A stretch of DNA of 64,000 nucleotides from contig JALTBN010000060.1 in assembly GCA_027075325.1 (NCBI GenBank), positions 156,010 to 220,009 of the forward strand, read 5' to 3'. Source of the stretch: Thermococcus sp. (GTDB taxonomy: Archaea; Methanobacteriota_B; Thermococci; Thermococcales; Thermococcaceae). Both the position numbers and the translations under genes were made by a program. Within the stretch, counting starts at the first letter, position 1. Each line of letters starts with the position of its first letter. This document shows, one piece after another, positions 45,137-54,717 of the stretch. The notes beneath the pieces are model-generated. The model did not search any database. It was not told the DNA's origin and saw nothing but the letters and a program-made list of their open reading frames with translations.

Positions 45137-45883
45137 ATGATCAAGCGCGTCCGGACGGGCATCCCAGGGATGGACGAGATACTCCAAGGGGGAATTCCAG
45201 AGCGGAACGTGGTTCTTCTCAGCGGCGGCCCGGGAACGGGGAAGAGCATCTTCAGCCAGCAGTTCATCTGGAACGGTCTCCAGATGGGCGAGCCCGGAAT
45301 CTACGTCGCCCTCGAGGAGCACCCGGTTCAGGTCAGGCAGAACATGGCCGGGTTCGGCTGGGACGTCAGGAAGTACGAGGAGGAAGGACTGTTCGCAATG
45401 GTCGATGCATTCACAGCTGGAATAGGCAAGAGCAAGGAGTACGAGAAGTACATAGTCCACGATTTAACGGACGTCAGGGAGTTCATAGACGTCCTCAGGA
45501 CGGCCATTAAGGATCTCAACGCAAAGCGCGTTGTCATCGACTCCGTTACGACGCTCTACATCAACAAGCCGGCCCTGGCGAGGGGCATCGTCATGCAGCT
45601 CAAGAGAGTCTTAGCCGGTCTCGGCGTCACGAGCATCTTCGTCAGCCAGATAAGCGTCGGTGAGCGCGGCTTCGGTGGGCCGGGAGTCGAACACGGCGTC
45701 GACGGCATAATCCGTCTCGATTTGGACGAGATAGACGGAGAGCTGAAGCGCTCTCTGATAGTCTGGAAGATGCGCGGGACGAGCCACAGCATGAGGAGGC
45801 ACCCCTTCGAGATAACCGACAGGGGTATAGTCGTTCACCACGACAAAGTTCTGAAGAGGAAGGGAGTTGTGGAAACTGAGTGA
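45137..45883 (+). CDS. Single-domain KaiC-like RecA-superfamily ATPase
   Basis: This 248-residue ATPase starts with the KaiC-type [31 protein letters not shown] Walker A region, with Walker B in [11 protein letters not shown]. Single-domain KaiC relatives are abundant in Thermococcales and probably work in signalling or regulation, not as a clock. ATG 45137 follows GGGGGTGAT. It is paired with the HTH gene 22 bases downstream. Confidence 0.88.
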   Translation: MIKRVRTGIPGMDEILQGGIPERNVVLLSGGPGTGKSIFSQQFIWNGLQMGEPGIYVALEEHPVQVRQNMAGFGWDVRKYEEEGLFAMVDAFTAGIGKSKEYEKYIVHDLTDVREFIDVLRTAIKDLNAKRVVIDSVTTLYINKPALARGIVMQLKRVLAGLGVTSIFVSQISVGERGFGGPGVEHGVDGIIRLDLDEIDGELKRSLIVWKMRGTSHSMRRHPFEITDRGIVVHHDKVLKRKGVVETE

Positions 45884-45905
45884 AAAACTGAAAGGGGGTG
45901 AGAGG

Positions 45906-46409
45906 ATGGAGGTTCCGCTGAACCCGATTGGAAGGGAGGAGATACACAGGCTCGAGAGTGTGCTCCTCTTCGCGACGCTCTTCAGGCCTGAAGTGATAGA
46001 GCTGATAAAGGACCCGGCAGAGAGGCTCACCTGGGTCGACAGCTTGGCGGTTGCTGCTGGAGCGATAGCCAGGGAGAAGGCCGGCATGACCGTTTCAGAG
46101 ATAGCGGAAGAGCTTGGCAGGACCGAGGCAACCATCAGGAAGCACCTCAAGGGCGAGACCAAGGCAGGCCAGCTCGTCAGGGAGACCTACGAGCAGATAA
46201 AGGCGGGCAAGCTCGATGAACTCGTCAGGAACATCGAGATATTAGCTGGCGGCGGGAAACTCGTTCCAGAAGAGGAGTGCAGGAAGCTCGAGGAGAAAGT
46301 CAGAGAGCTTGAGGAGGAGAACCGCGAGCTGAAGGCCAAGGTCGAGAACGTCAGGAAAATCCTGGACGACGCCCTTGAGAGGGTAAAAGAAATAGAAAAG
46401 CTGCTGTGA
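45906..46409 (+). CDS. HTH transcription regulator with coiled coil, KaiC-associated
   Basis: This 167-residue protein has a helix-turn-helix (MTVSEIAEELGRTEATIRKHLKGETKAG) and a long C-terminal coiled coil (EECRKLEEKVRELEEENRELKAKVENVRKILDDAL). It belongs to a family of archaeal predicted regulators often encoded beside KaiC-like ATPases. ATG 45906 follows GGGGGTGAGAGG. It may control its own operon through the GGTAAC repeats. Confidence 0.82.
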   Translation: MEVPLNPIGREEIHRLESVLLFATLFRPEVIELIKDPAERLTWVDSLAVAAGAIAREKAGMTVSEIAEELGRTEATIRKHLKGETKAGQLVRETYEQIKAGKLDELVRNIEILAGGGKLVPEEECRKLEEKVRELEEENRELKAKVENVRKILDDALERVKEIEKLL

Positions 46410-46414
46410 GCCTC

Positions 46415-46843
46415 TTAACCCTTTCCGTTTGTTCTGTTGAGGGCTTCTTCCCACGTCATGATCATGTGGGTGTAGGTGTTGTCGTCCTCGTATATGCCGC
46501 GCTTTATCTCGGAGACGTGGGCGTACTTGGCGCCGATTTTGTCAAGGATGTAGTCGGTGGCAGCCTCAGGGTCTGCCTTTGTGCCGCATGTGTAGACGTC
46601 TATTGCGGCGTACCCGTTCTCCGGCCAGGTGTGTATCGAGAGGTGGCTCTCTGCGACGACGACCATCCCGCTGACGCCGGTTGGGGAGAACTTGAAGAAG
46701 TGGGTCATCTTAACTTCCATCTTACCTATCTTTGCGGCCTCAAGGAATATCTCCCTGAGCTTGTTAGCGTCACTGAGTATCTCGGGATCGCAACCTGCAG
46801 CCTCAACCACGTAGTGAAAACCTATCGTCTCTATCTCGCTCAT
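46415..46843 (-). CDS. speH: S-adenosylmethionine decarboxylase proenzyme
   Basis: This 142-residue class 1B enzyme provides aminopropyl groups for polyamines. The self-cleavage site is in AESHLSIHTWPE, where Ser becomes the pyruvoyl group; Cys in YTCGTKAD is the proton donor. ATG 46843 follows GGTGAGGACC. It is convergent with the HTH gene, with five bases between stops. Confidence 0.94.
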   Translation of the reverse strand: MSEIETIGFHYVVEAAGCDPEILSDANKLREIFLEAAKIGKMEVKMTHFFKFSPTGVSGMVVVAESHLSIHTWPENGYAAIDVYTCGTKADPEAATDYILDKIGAKYAHVSEIKRGIYEDDNTYTHMIMTWEEALNRTNGKG

Positions 46844-47179
46844 GGTCCTCACCTGTCTCCTTACTGTGGGCTTCCCTTTTTAAACTTAAGCCCCAATTGG
46901 GGAGAGAGTAACCGCCCTTTCCAGGTTTTATCGACTTTGAACAGTCTGGGAATTCAATGAGATATAATGTGGTCGTCGTTTTGCTTCTATACGGCTGGTT
47001 GAAGGGAAAAATTGATTTTCCGATTTTTTGCCCTCCTGCTTTTTTTGTTGTCGGTCTCTTGCTGGGAATCAGTGGACCACTAATTTTAAAACTGCGGCCC
47101 TTCATTATGGGTAGAGGGAATTCAATCGGAGTGTTCCCAGTGCTGTTTAAAGAATCCAAAAATTTCGAGGGGTGTTACT
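46844..47179. other. 336-base gap between speH and secF
   Basis: This gap holds the two divergent promoters. Next to speH are a TTTAAAAA box (minus strand, 46877-46886) and, directly upstream of it, the perfect palindrome CCCCAATTGGGG (46891-46902). The middle is T-rich (two T runs near 47023-47048) and has GGGAATTCAAT twice (46948 and 47116). TTTAAAG near 47147 may serve secF. An 82-codon ORF here is not considered a gene. Confidence 0.55.
46891..46902. promoter_or_regulatory. Palindrome CCCCAATTGGGG at the speH promoter
   Basis: The 12-bp sequence is a perfect palindrome four bases upstream of the TATA-like box of speH, at the BRE position. A regulator of polyamine synthesis could bind here. 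No second copy was noticed. Confidence 0.4.
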
Positions 47180-48121
47180 ATGGCCTCAAAGAAGAAGGTT
47201 CGTGAAAAAGACGGCCTCTCAAGTGGGGAGAGGTTTCTCAACGAGAAACGGAGGAGGCTCTCCTTCCTTGTTAAAATGGAACCCAGGAAGATGGTGCTCT
47301 ACCCACTGATAATCTTTTTGATAGCGGCCCTCATTCTGGCGGTTCACCCGCCGGAGAAGGGAATCGACCTCAAGGGAGGAGTGGTCATTACCATTTACAA
47401 TGTCAATGCGAATCCGGACGACGTGGCTTCGTACGTCCACCAGAAAACTGGAATCTCTGTTCACGCAGAGAGCTTCAAATACCTCAGTGGCACTACAGGG
47501 ATAAGGCTTTACGCCCCGGCAGGTGCAAATTCCGATGTTATTGTGTCCGCTCTGAAGGAGAAATATCCCAACGCGGAGATAACCCCAATGACGGTCGACC
47601 CGACGTTCGGTAGGATAGCTCAGAAGCAGGGAATAAAAGCAATCATCTACGCGTTCCTTGGGATGGCGGTCGTCGTGTTCCTGTTCTTCAGGGATCTCGT
47701 CCCCTCGGGAACCATAATATTCTCTGCCTTCTCGGACATGGTGATAGCGCTCGCCACGATGGGGCTCCTCGGGATCAACCTAACCACCGCAACCATAGCC
47801 GCCCTTCTCATGCTCATAGGTTACACCGTCGACAGCAACATCCTCCTGACCACTAGGCTCCTCAAGAGGAAGGAGGACACCCCCGAGGAAGCTTACCTGT
47901 CCGCGGTCTCGACGGGTTTCACGATGAGCACTACCACTCTTGGGGCCCTCTTCGTCCTGTGGCTTGTCTCGACCTCGGAAGTTATAGACAACATCACCAT
48001 CGTTCTCATATTCGGTCTCCTCGCGGACTTCATGAACACCTGGATACTGAACGCGGGTGTCCTGAGGTGGTACATCTCAAGCCCGCTTCACTTCAGCATA
48101 AAGCTTGGGAGGGGTAAGTGA
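47180..48121 (+). CDS. secF: Protein-export membrane protein SecF
   Basis: This 313-residue protein has six predicted helices and the SecF core FRDLVPSG, FSDMVIALATMGLLGINLTTATIAALLMLIGYTVDSNILL. With SecD it uses the ion gradient to help pull proteins across the membrane. An ATG at 47180 follows GAGGGGTG. secF precedes secD, the archaeal order; they overlap by one base (TGATG). Confidence 0.95.
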   Translation: MASKKKVREKDGLSSGERFLNEKRRRLSFLVKMEPRKMVLYPLIIFLIAALILAVHPPEKGIDLKGGVVITIYNVNANPDDVASYVHQKTGISVHAESFKYLSGTTGIRLYAPAGANSDVIVSALKEKYPNAEITPMTVDPTFGRIAQKQGIKAIIYAFLGMAVVVFLFFRDLVPSGTIIFSAFSDMVIALATMGLLGINLTTATIAALLMLIGYTVDSNILLTTRLLKRKEDTPEEAYLSAVSTGFTMSTTTLGALFVLWLVSTSEVIDNITIVLIFGLLADFMNTWILNAGVLRWYISSPLHFSIKLGRGK

Positions 48122-49695
48122 TGGCGAGACGCAGAAAGAGCCTCAAGAAGCTCCTCCTTAACTGGAGGGTTCTCCTGCTCATCCTGTTCCTCGTCGGCTC
48201 ACTGGCTTCAATAGCGGCCTACGGCCTGACGTACGGTATAGACATAGGCGGCGGTGTTGCACTGGTTGCGAAGCCCGATCACCCCGTTAGCGGCGACACG
48301 GTCAACGGGATAATCACATCCCTGCAGAACAGGGTAAACACCTTCGGTATCAAGGACATCTCGATAGAGGCCCAGCATGAGTCAGAAACCGGTGAGACCC
48401 TCTTCGTCATAAAGGTCGCCAACGTCACCCTTGAGGAAGCGAAGCAGATAAAGAACATAATAGAGAGCCAGGGTGTCCTCTACCTTGAGTTCGATGGGAA
48501 GGTCTTCGCCACCGGTTCAGACGTTACCGTCCCCTCCGGTCAGTACGGTCTGGATCTTCAGAAGGGACCGACCAACTGGCGCGTTGGCTTCCAGCTCTCC
48601 GACAAGGCTCAGAACAACTTCAAGAAGATTGCCTCCCACAAGGTCGGCTGGCCCGTTGACATCTTCCTTGACCCGCCCGTTAACTCCCTCATGGTCGTTT
48701 CACCCCAGGTCTACCAGGAGCTTCAGGACGTCAACGCCTTCAACGGTGAGGCGGGTGTCCAGGCCCCGACCCTCCTTGAGAGGATTCAGGAAGCCCTCAA
48801 CATAACCGTCATCCAGTACTCCAACCAGACCCCGGAGGAGATAGTTAACAACGCCACCGCACTTAACAAGACAGCCATAATCTTGGCCGATGTCCCCAAG
48901 GGCATCTACAGCAACGTGAGCAGTATTGTAAAGAACGACAACCTCAAGATAGCAGTCTCGTATTACACCCCCCAGAACGGCGAGGATTATCCCTCTTTTG
49001 TCAGGAGGGTACTCCACCTCTACGGTCCGTATTCCCTTGCCTTTGACCCCGCAGAGGGCAACCAGGCCCAGCTTGAGATAACAGGTGGAGCCGCCACCAA
49101 AGAGGCCGCACTTGATGAGGCCAAGATGATGTACGCCGTCCTCAGGAGCGGTTCTCTGGCCGTTAAGCTCCACGTCATAAGCGAGCAGTACATCTCCCCG
49201 ACCCTCGGTCAGGACTTCAAGAAGCAGGCTGGGATAGCAGGACTGGGAGCCCTCATAGCCGTCCTCCTCATAGTCTACTTCCACTACAGGCGCTGGAAAA
49301 TAGCCATACCCGTTGCGAGCACGAGTCTGTTCGAGGTTACCATAATCCTTGGAATAGCCGCCCTTATCCACTGGAACCTCGACCTCCCGAGTATCGCGGG
49401 TATCATAGCCGCCATAGGTACGGGAGTCGACCAGCAGGTTGTTATAACCGACGAACTCCTTGGAGGCACCGGCTCCGTCCTCAGGAGAAGCACGCTCAGT
49501 AGGATGGCCAGGGCTTTCTTCGTTATCCTTGCCTCAGCGACGACCACGATAGTTGCAATGAGCTTCCTCCTCATCTACTTCGTTGGTACCCTCAAGGGAT
49601 TCGCTGTGACCACCATACTCGGTGTCCTCGTTGGAATACTCGTTACCAGGCCAGCGTACGCCGAGATAGCCAAATACCTCCTCACGGAGGGCTGA
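48121..49695 (+). CDS. secD: Protein-export membrane protein SecD
   Basis: This 524-residue protein has an N-terminal helix followed by the YGIDIGGGV motif, a large extracellular part and a C-terminal bundle of five helices (LGALIAVLLIVYFHYRRWKIAIP, IAGIIAAIGTGVDQQVVITDELL). ATG 48121 overlaps the secF stop; the ORF-track GTG lies in the ribosome site. Confidence 0.95.
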   Translation: MARRRKSLKKLLLNWRVLLLILFLVGSLASIAAYGLTYGIDIGGGVALVAKPDHPVSGDTVNGIITSLQNRVNTFGIKDISIEAQHESETGETLFVIKVANVTLEEAKQIKNIIESQGVLYLEFDGKVFATGSDVTVPSGQYGLDLQKGPTNWRVGFQLSDKAQNNFKKIASHKVGWPVDIFLDPPVNSLMVVSPQVYQELQDVNAFNGEAGVQAPTLLERIQEALNITVIQYSNQTPEEIVNNATALNKTAIILADVPKGIYSNVSSIVKNDNLKIAVSYYTPQNGEDYPSFVRRVLHLYGPYSLAFDPAEGNQAQLEITGGAATKEAALDEAKMMYAVLRSGSLAVKLHVISEQYISPTLGQDFKKQAGIAGLGALIAVLLIVYFHYRRWKIAIPVASTSLFEVTIILGIAALIHWNLDLPSIAGIIAAIGTGVDQQVVITDELLGGTGSVLRRSTLSRMARAFFVILASATTTIVAMSFLLIYFVGTLKGFAVTTILGVLVGILVTRPAYAEIAKYLLTEG

Positions 49696-49737
49696 TTTTC
49701 TTTTCTTTACTTCCTGACAATTGCAGCGGTGATGGGT

Positions 49738-50415
49738 ATGTTCGTGATAATAATGGGTGCCGGCCGCGTTGGTTACCTCGTGGCCAAACTGCTTGAAGAG
49801 GATGGCCACGACGTTACCGTCATCGAGCAGGATGGGGAAAGGGCCAAGGAACTGTCCCTTCTCATAAACGGCCTCGTCATTGAAGGAGATGCCACAGACC
49901 CCAAGACCCTTGAGGAGGCCAACATAAAGCAGGCTGATGCCTTCGCAGCTTTAACCGGCAAGGACGATGCAAACATACTCGCCTGTATCCTGGCCAAGAA
50001 CCTCAATCCCGACACATACACCGCCCTCAGGATAAGCAACCCCAAGAACAAGAGGATTTTCGAAGCGGTTGAAGACCTGCGGAAGTACTTTAACTTCATA
50101 ATCTCACCGGAGGAAATAGCCGCCGAGTACATATCCAGGAACCTCTCCAATCCGGGCTTTGACAGGGTTCTCTTCCCGCGTGAGGGGGCGGAGATAGTCC
50201 GCTTTGAGATAACCCCTGACAGCTGGGTGGCTGGGAAGACCGTTCGCGAGCTTATACTCCCCAAGGACTCCCTCATCGTAGCCGTTTATGATAAGAAGGG
50301 GAACCTGATAATCCCCTCCGGAGACACGAAGCTCCCCGAGGAGGGCTCCCTCATAGTCTTCGGCAAGACCGGCGTCCTTGACGAGGTTAAGGAAATATTC
50401 GAAAGAAGGAAGTGA
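49738..50415 (+). CDS. trkA: TrkA-family potassium channel regulator
   Basis: This 225-residue protein has a TrkA-N (RCK) Rossmann domain (IIMGAGRVGYLVAKLLEEDGHDV) and a TrkA-C domain (EIVRFEITPDSWVAGKTVRELILPKDSLIVAV). It gates potassium transporters in response to nucleotides. No TrkH partner is adjacent. ATG 49738 follows GGTGATGGG. The stop directly abuts the convergent acyl-CoA synthetase stop. Confidence 0.9.
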   Translation: MFVIIMGAGRVGYLVAKLLEEDGHDVTVIEQDGERAKELSLLINGLVIEGDATDPKTLEEANIKQADAFAALTGKDDANILACILAKNLNPDTYTALRISNPKNKRIFEAVEDLRKYFNFIISPEEIAAEYISRNLSNPGFDRVLFPREGAEIVRFEITPDSWVAGKTVRELILPKDSLIVAVYDKKGNLIIPSGDTKLPEEGSLIVFGKTGVLDEVKEIFERRK

Positions 50416-51750
50416 TCACCTCATAGACAGCCACCTTAAGGCCCTTGCGGCCCTTTCCGGGGTCGTGAAGTTCTTTATCCCCTTTTCCTCCAGGAGTTCA
50501 ACGCCTCTCCCGACCAGCTCCCCGGCCATGAAGTTCACAACTACGGGCTTGCTGCACTCTGCCTCAATTACGGCCTTCGCTATCTCTCCGCTCGGTATGA
50601 ATATCGGCGGGACGCAGATTACAAGAATGGAGTCGACGTTCTCATCCTTACAGACAGTCTCAATGGTTCTCTTATAACGGTCGTAGTCGGCGTCCGCTAT
50701 GAGGTCTACCGGGTTCCTCACGGAGCACTGTGGCGGAAGGAATGATTTAAGTGCCTCGACGGTTTTATCGTCAAGCCTAGCTATCTCCAGGCCAAGCCTC
50801 TCGATCTTGTCCGTTGCCAGGACACCCGGCCCGCCGGAGTTGGTTATGACCGCAACGCGTTTTCCTGCCCTTTCGTACATCTCGAAGGCTTTGGCCGCAT
50901 CGAAGACCTCCTCCATTTCCTCAACCTCTATCGCCCCGGCCTGCCTGAATGCTGCTCTGTAGATTTCATAGCTTCCCGCGAGAGAACCGGTATGGGAGGC
51001 TACAGCTTTGGCACCGCTCGCGCTCTTTCCTGCCTTGAGTATTATGACCGGCTTTTTGGAGGAAGCATAGCGGAGGGCCTTCAGGAAGCGCCTCCCGTCC
51101 TTAACGCCCTCTATGTAGAGGGCAATCACTTTGGTATTCTCATCGTCGGCGAAGTACTCCAAAAAGTCGCTCTCGTTCAGATCTGCCGCGTTTCCGTAGG
51201 AGACGAACGCGGAGAAGCCAACCTTTTCCTCGTTTCCCATCGCGAGGGCAGCACCCCCAAAGGCACCGCTCTGGCTTATCAATGCCAACCCGCCGGGTTT
51301 GACGCGAACCTCGAAGGAGCCGAAGAACTTCCCGTGCACTCCAAAGACCCCGGCGCAGTTGGGGCCGATTAGCCTTACCCCGTGTTTTCTGGCCCTCTCT
51401 ACCAGTTCCCTCTCAAGCTCCCAGTTTCCGACCTCTGAAAAGCCAGCGCTTATGACAATGGCGCCTTCGATTAGAGGCCCTATCTCATCAACCAAAGACG
51501 GAACGATTTTGGCAGGAACCGCGATTATGGCCGTGTCAACGGGTTCCTCAAGTGCCGTTTTGATTTCAAACCTCCTTCCGGCTGCTTCAACGCTTCCGCC
51601 CCTTGGGTTCACGGGAATTAGCTTTCCTTCAAATCCCCCTTCAACAACGTTTCTCAGGATTTCGTACGCTATCGCCCCCGGTTTGAAAGACCCGAAGATG
51701 GCAACACTCTCGGGATAGAAAAACTGGTCAAGGTTCACCTTTCCTTCCAT
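50416..51750 (-). CDS. ADP-forming acyl-CoA synthetase alpha subunit
   Basis: This 444-residue protein has the CoA-binding domain (FYPESVAIFGSFKPGAIAYEIL), succinyl-CoA-ligase-like domain (LISQSGAFGGAALAMG) and the phosphohistidine site VASHTGSLAG. ACD enzymes conserve energy by making ATP from acyl-CoA, downstream of POR and VOR. No beta subunit is adjacent; Thermococcales have several alpha paralogues and the acyl specificity of this one cannot be told. Confidence 0.9.
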   Translation of the reverse strand: MEGKVNLDQFFYPESVAIFGSFKPGAIAYEILRNVVEGGFEGKLIPVNPRGGSVEAAGRRFEIKTALEEPVDTAIIAVPAKIVPSLVDEIGPLIEGAIVISAGFSEVGNWELERELVERARKHGVRLIGPNCAGVFGVHGKFFGSFEVRVKPGGLALISQSGAFGGAALAMGNEEKVGFSAFVSYGNAADLNESDFLEYFADDENTKVIALYIEGVKDGRRFLKALRYASSKKPVIILKAGKSASGAKAVASHTGSLAGSYEIYRAAFRQAGAIEVEEMEEVFDAAKAFEMYERAGKRVAVITNSGGPGVLATDKIERLGLEIARLDDKTVEALKSFLPPQCSVRNPVDLIADADYDRYKRTIETVCKDENVDSILVICVPPIFIPSGEIAKAVIEAECSKPVVVNFMAGELVGRGVELLEEKGIKNFTTPERAARALRWLSMR

Positions 51751-52738
51751 GCTTCCACCTCCTCACTCCTGAGACGAGTATCCCGATTAAAGCGGATGAA
51801 ACTCCTGCCCACAAGGGAAGCCACAGCGGCCCCCTCTTGGTGGCTATTATCTCGACGGATTCCCCGTTGACTTTGGACGCCCCGTTAACTTTTTTGAACT
51901 CAAACGGGAGCTCTAAATATGCCCTCCATTCCCTCTTAAGTAACCCCTCTGTGTAGCTGATTTTTGGGACCAGGTAACCGCTGATGACGCTCAGGTTTCC
52001 CGCTCTCCTGTATGAGACCCCCCTTGCTCCTGGGAACTTCGGGAGGGTTCCATTGCACAAAAAGCTCGCGTTGAAGAAAACTTTACCCTCCGCGGGGGAG
52101 TAACTCAGGTTGAGCTCTAGCGGAATGCACTGGCCCTCGCTGCCCTGCTCTTCTTTAAACGCAAACATCGGCAGGAACGTGGCATTGTCCCAGATAAAGA
52201 CGTTGTCGGCGCTCTGGTTCGGTTCTGGAAAGGTATACACAACCGTGGCGTTTCTTGGCAGAATCAGGATAACCCTTCTGAAAAGGAACGAATAGACCCT
52301 TCCCCCGGCCACGAAGTCCAGCGGTCCGCTGTAAGGACACTCCATACCGTGCTCTCCCCGGATCATGAAGGGGGCAACGCTGAATCTGACCTCCGCCCTC
52401 CACCCTCCGAGAAGTTTTACCGGCCCTTCGGGGGGAACGTAGACGGTAAAGTTGCTTCGCCTGTTTTCCATATCGTCCACAAGGTTTGTGTACACCAGCT
52501 GTTCCACGAGCTTTTCCAGCTCTTTGCTTGAGTTGCTGGCGGAGAGTACGATGCTCCTGTATGAAGGGTTTTTTAGTTCCGCCACAACATCTACGGTTCC
52601 AGTTCCGTCACTGTAAACTGTTATGGTCATCACGGCGTCGAAAACGTTCTGGGGCCCTTTCCCGGCCATCGCAGGGTTCCAGAAGGTTCCCTCCAGGAGG
52701 AGTGCGGCTATGAGCACTGTGAGGGCGGTTCTCTTCAT
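51728..52738 (-). CDS. Exported, C-terminally anchored protein of unknown function
   Basis: This 336-residue protein has a signal peptide (TALTVLIAALLLEGTFWNPAMAG), many N-glycosylation-type sites (NSS, NRT-like, NLS, NGT) and a C-terminal helix (WLPLWAGVSSALIGILVSGVRRWKHGRK) with positive residues after it. It is thus an envelope protein facing outward. The fold is unknown. ATG 52738 follows GGTGG. Its end overlaps the acyl-CoA synthetase start by 23 bases. Confidence 0.75.
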   Translation of the reverse strand: MKRTALTVLIAALLLEGTFWNPAMAGKGPQNVFDAVMTITVYSDGTGTVDVVAELKNPSYRSIVLSASNSSKELEKLVEQLVYTNLVDDMENRRSNFTVYVPPEGPVKLLGGWRAEVRFSVAPFMIRGEHGMECPYSGPLDFVAGGRVYSFLFRRVILILPRNATVVYTFPEPNQSADNVFIWDNATFLPMFAFKEEQGSEGQCIPLELNLSYSPAEGKVFFNASFLCNGTLPKFPGARGVSYRRAGNLSVISGYLVPKISYTEGLLKREWRAYLELPFEFKKVNGASKVNGESVEIIATKRGPLWLPLWAGVSSALIGILVSGVRRWKHGRKGEP

Positions 52739-52836
52739 CAGACCACCGTTGAACTTTCTCATTCTTAATCAAAAACCTTTCTCCCGCATCGAAATCCTTA
52801 AAGGTAACATGCGTAGTTTCTATTTTAGGTGAGGCA

Positions 52837-53673
52837 ATGAAGTTCGGCATAGTGGCTAGGAGGGACAGGGCGGGGGCTCTTAAACTGGCGTATAGAGTTT
52901 ACGATTTCCTTAAAGTGAGCGGCTACGACGTTGTTGTTGACGTGGAAACCCAGTCGCACCTTGGTGAGTTTGATGAGGGTGATGTAGTACCCCTTGAGAA
53001 CTTTGACGTTGATTTCATCATCGTTATCGGTGGAGACGGCACGATACTCAGGGTTGAGCACCGCACGAGGAAGGATTTTCCGATTCTGGGTGTCAACATG
53101 GGCACTCTGGGTTTTCTGACGGAGGTTGAGCCCCACGAGACCTTTTTTGCGCTGAGCAGGCTCCTTGAGGGGGAATACCATATCGACGAGAGGATGAAGC
53201 TGAGAACTTACCTCAACGGCGAGAACAGAGTTCCGGATTCTTTGAACGAGACCGCGATACTCACCGGAATCCCCGGAAAAATAGTCCATATGAAATACTA
53301 TGTTGATGGCGGTCTGGCAGATGAAATACGCTCCGATGGACTCATCGTGGCGACACCTACTGGTTCCACGGGCTATGCCCTCTCTGCAGGGGGCCCGTTC
53401 GTTGACCCCCGCCTGGATCTCTTCGTAATTGCCCCCCTGAATCCGATAGCCCTCAGTTCGAGACCCATGGTTGTTCCGGCCTCAAGTGAAATTGAGGTGG
53501 TAACCCAGCCACCCCAGAGGGAGCTGATTCTGACGGTTGACGGCCAGTTCTACACGAGGGTGGCTCCGGAAACTGAGATAAAAATAAAGCGCTCACCCAG
53601 AAAGGCCCGCTTCGTCAGATTCTCCGACGAGATATATCCAAAGTATCCTTTCAGGCTTAAGAAGAGGTTTTAG
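52837..53673 (+). CDS. nadK: NAD kinase
   Basis: This 278-residue kinase makes NADP from NAD. It has the GGDGTILR motif near residue 68, [10 protein letters not shown] and [15 protein letters not shown]. Length fits archaeal NadK. TTAAAGG at about 52800 is the likely TATA region. Its last 17 bases overlap the convergent membrane-protein gene. Confidence 0.95.
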   Translation: MKFGIVARRDRAGALKLAYRVYDFLKVSGYDVVVDVETQSHLGEFDEGDVVPLENFDVDFIIVIGGDGTILRVEHRTRKDFPILGVNMGTLGFLTEVEPHETFFALSRLLEGEYHIDERMKLRTYLNGENRVPDSLNETAILTGIPGKIVHMKYYVDGGLADEIRSDGLIVATPTGSTGYALSAGGPFVDPRLDLFVIAPLNPIALSSRPMVVPASSEIEVVTQPPQRELILTVDGQFYTRVAPETEIKIKRSPRKARFVRFSDEIYPKYPFRLKKRF

Positions 53674-54715
53674 TTTCCCCGGTCTTTTTTTCTGCGGCTT
53701 TTTCGTCCTTAACCCCCCTCGGTTTCAACCCGGAGTGGCTGAGGAAGACGCTTCCGAGAAGGAGGGGCAGCCAGAAGGAGATAGTCCTGTCAAGTATGCT
53801 GGCGGTGACCGCCATCTTCCTCGTTACCCCAAGGAGCACGAAGGAGCCGGCGGAGGTCGCCTCTATGAGACCCGCACCCCCAGGGATTATGCTTATGAGG
53901 CCCACTGCCGTTGCTATCATCTGGACTATCATAACGCTCGTGAAGCTCACCGGCTGACCCAGGCTTATGAAAACGAAGTAGTTCCTCAGGATAACGAAGA
54001 ACCACGTGAGAAAGGAGTATCCCAGAGAAATAACGAACACTTTTCTGTCCCTCGCCACGAGCTTCAGCCCGTCTGTGAAGTGGGGTATGTTGACGTCCAC
54101 CAGCTGGTTGAACTTCTCCTCGTGTTTTTTGACCTTGGAAGGCACCAGCCTTGCGAGAAAGTTGAATATTCCAAGGGTAATTCTCCTCATGCGCCTCTCG
54201 CTGGTTATTATAACGGTTGCTATGCCAGTGAGGGCCATCAGAAGGATGTCCAAAATCAGCAGGAGGGTGAAGAGCGAATAAACCCCCATGGCGTAGGCGT
54301 AGAAAGTTGAGAGAAGAATCATGACCATTACAGGAACTAGGTCGAGTATTCTGTCGGCGGTTATCGTGGCCAGCATCTTCCCATATGTGGAGTCGGAACG
54401 CTTGGTGAGGTAGTACATCCTGAATGCCTCACCCCCACCCCTGGCTCCAGGGGTTATGTTGTTAAACAGTATTCCCACGAAGAGGGCCGCGAAGGTGTCC
54501 CTGAATCTGACGTTCAGGTTTAGACCCTCTATTAAAACGTGCCAGCGGAGGGCCCACGTGAGTATGCCCCCGAAGTAGGCTAAAACCGCCATCCCAAGCC
54601 AGAATAGGCTGGTTCTCCTGAGGATCTGGAGGACTCCCTCCGTTCCCGCCCACCAGATAAGGGCTCCGATGACTAGGATTCCAGCCCCAAACGGCAGTAC
54701 CTTCCTCCAGTCCAT
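53657..54715 (-). CDS. Flippase-like (lysylphosphatidylglycerol synthase TM region family) membrane protein
   Basis: This 352-residue protein has about eight membrane helices and the family signatures [29 protein letters not shown] and [21 protein letters not shown] (UPF0104/flippase-like domain). It may move lipids or lipid-linked sugars; the exact substrate is unknown. ATG 54715 is chosen just after the NSUN stop, within an operon of four minus-strand genes. Confidence 0.85.
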   Translation of the reverse strand: MDWRKVLPFGAGILVIGALIWWAGTEGVLQILRRTSLFWLGMAVLAYFGGILTWALRWHVLIEGLNLNVRFRDTFAALFVGILFNNITPGARGGGEAFRMYYLTKRSDSTYGKMLATITADRILDLVPVMVMILLSTFYAYAMGVYSLFTLLLILDILLMALTGIATVIITSERRMRRITLGIFNFLARLVPSKVKKHEEKFNQLVDVNIPHFTDGLKLVARDRKVFVISLGYSFLTWFFVILRNYFVFISLGQPVSFTSVMIVQMIATAVGLISIIPGGAGLIEATSAGSFVLLGVTRKMAVTASILDRTISFWLPLLLGSVFLSHSGLKPRGVKDEKAAEKKTGETKTSS

Positions 54716-54717
54716 CC

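Noticed and set aside
46957-47205. 82-codon hydrophobic ORF in the speH-secF gap
   Set aside because: No ribosome site, it overlaps the secF start, and hydrophobicity comes from the T-rich base composition. I keep a small doubt, since it has two hydrophobic stretches.
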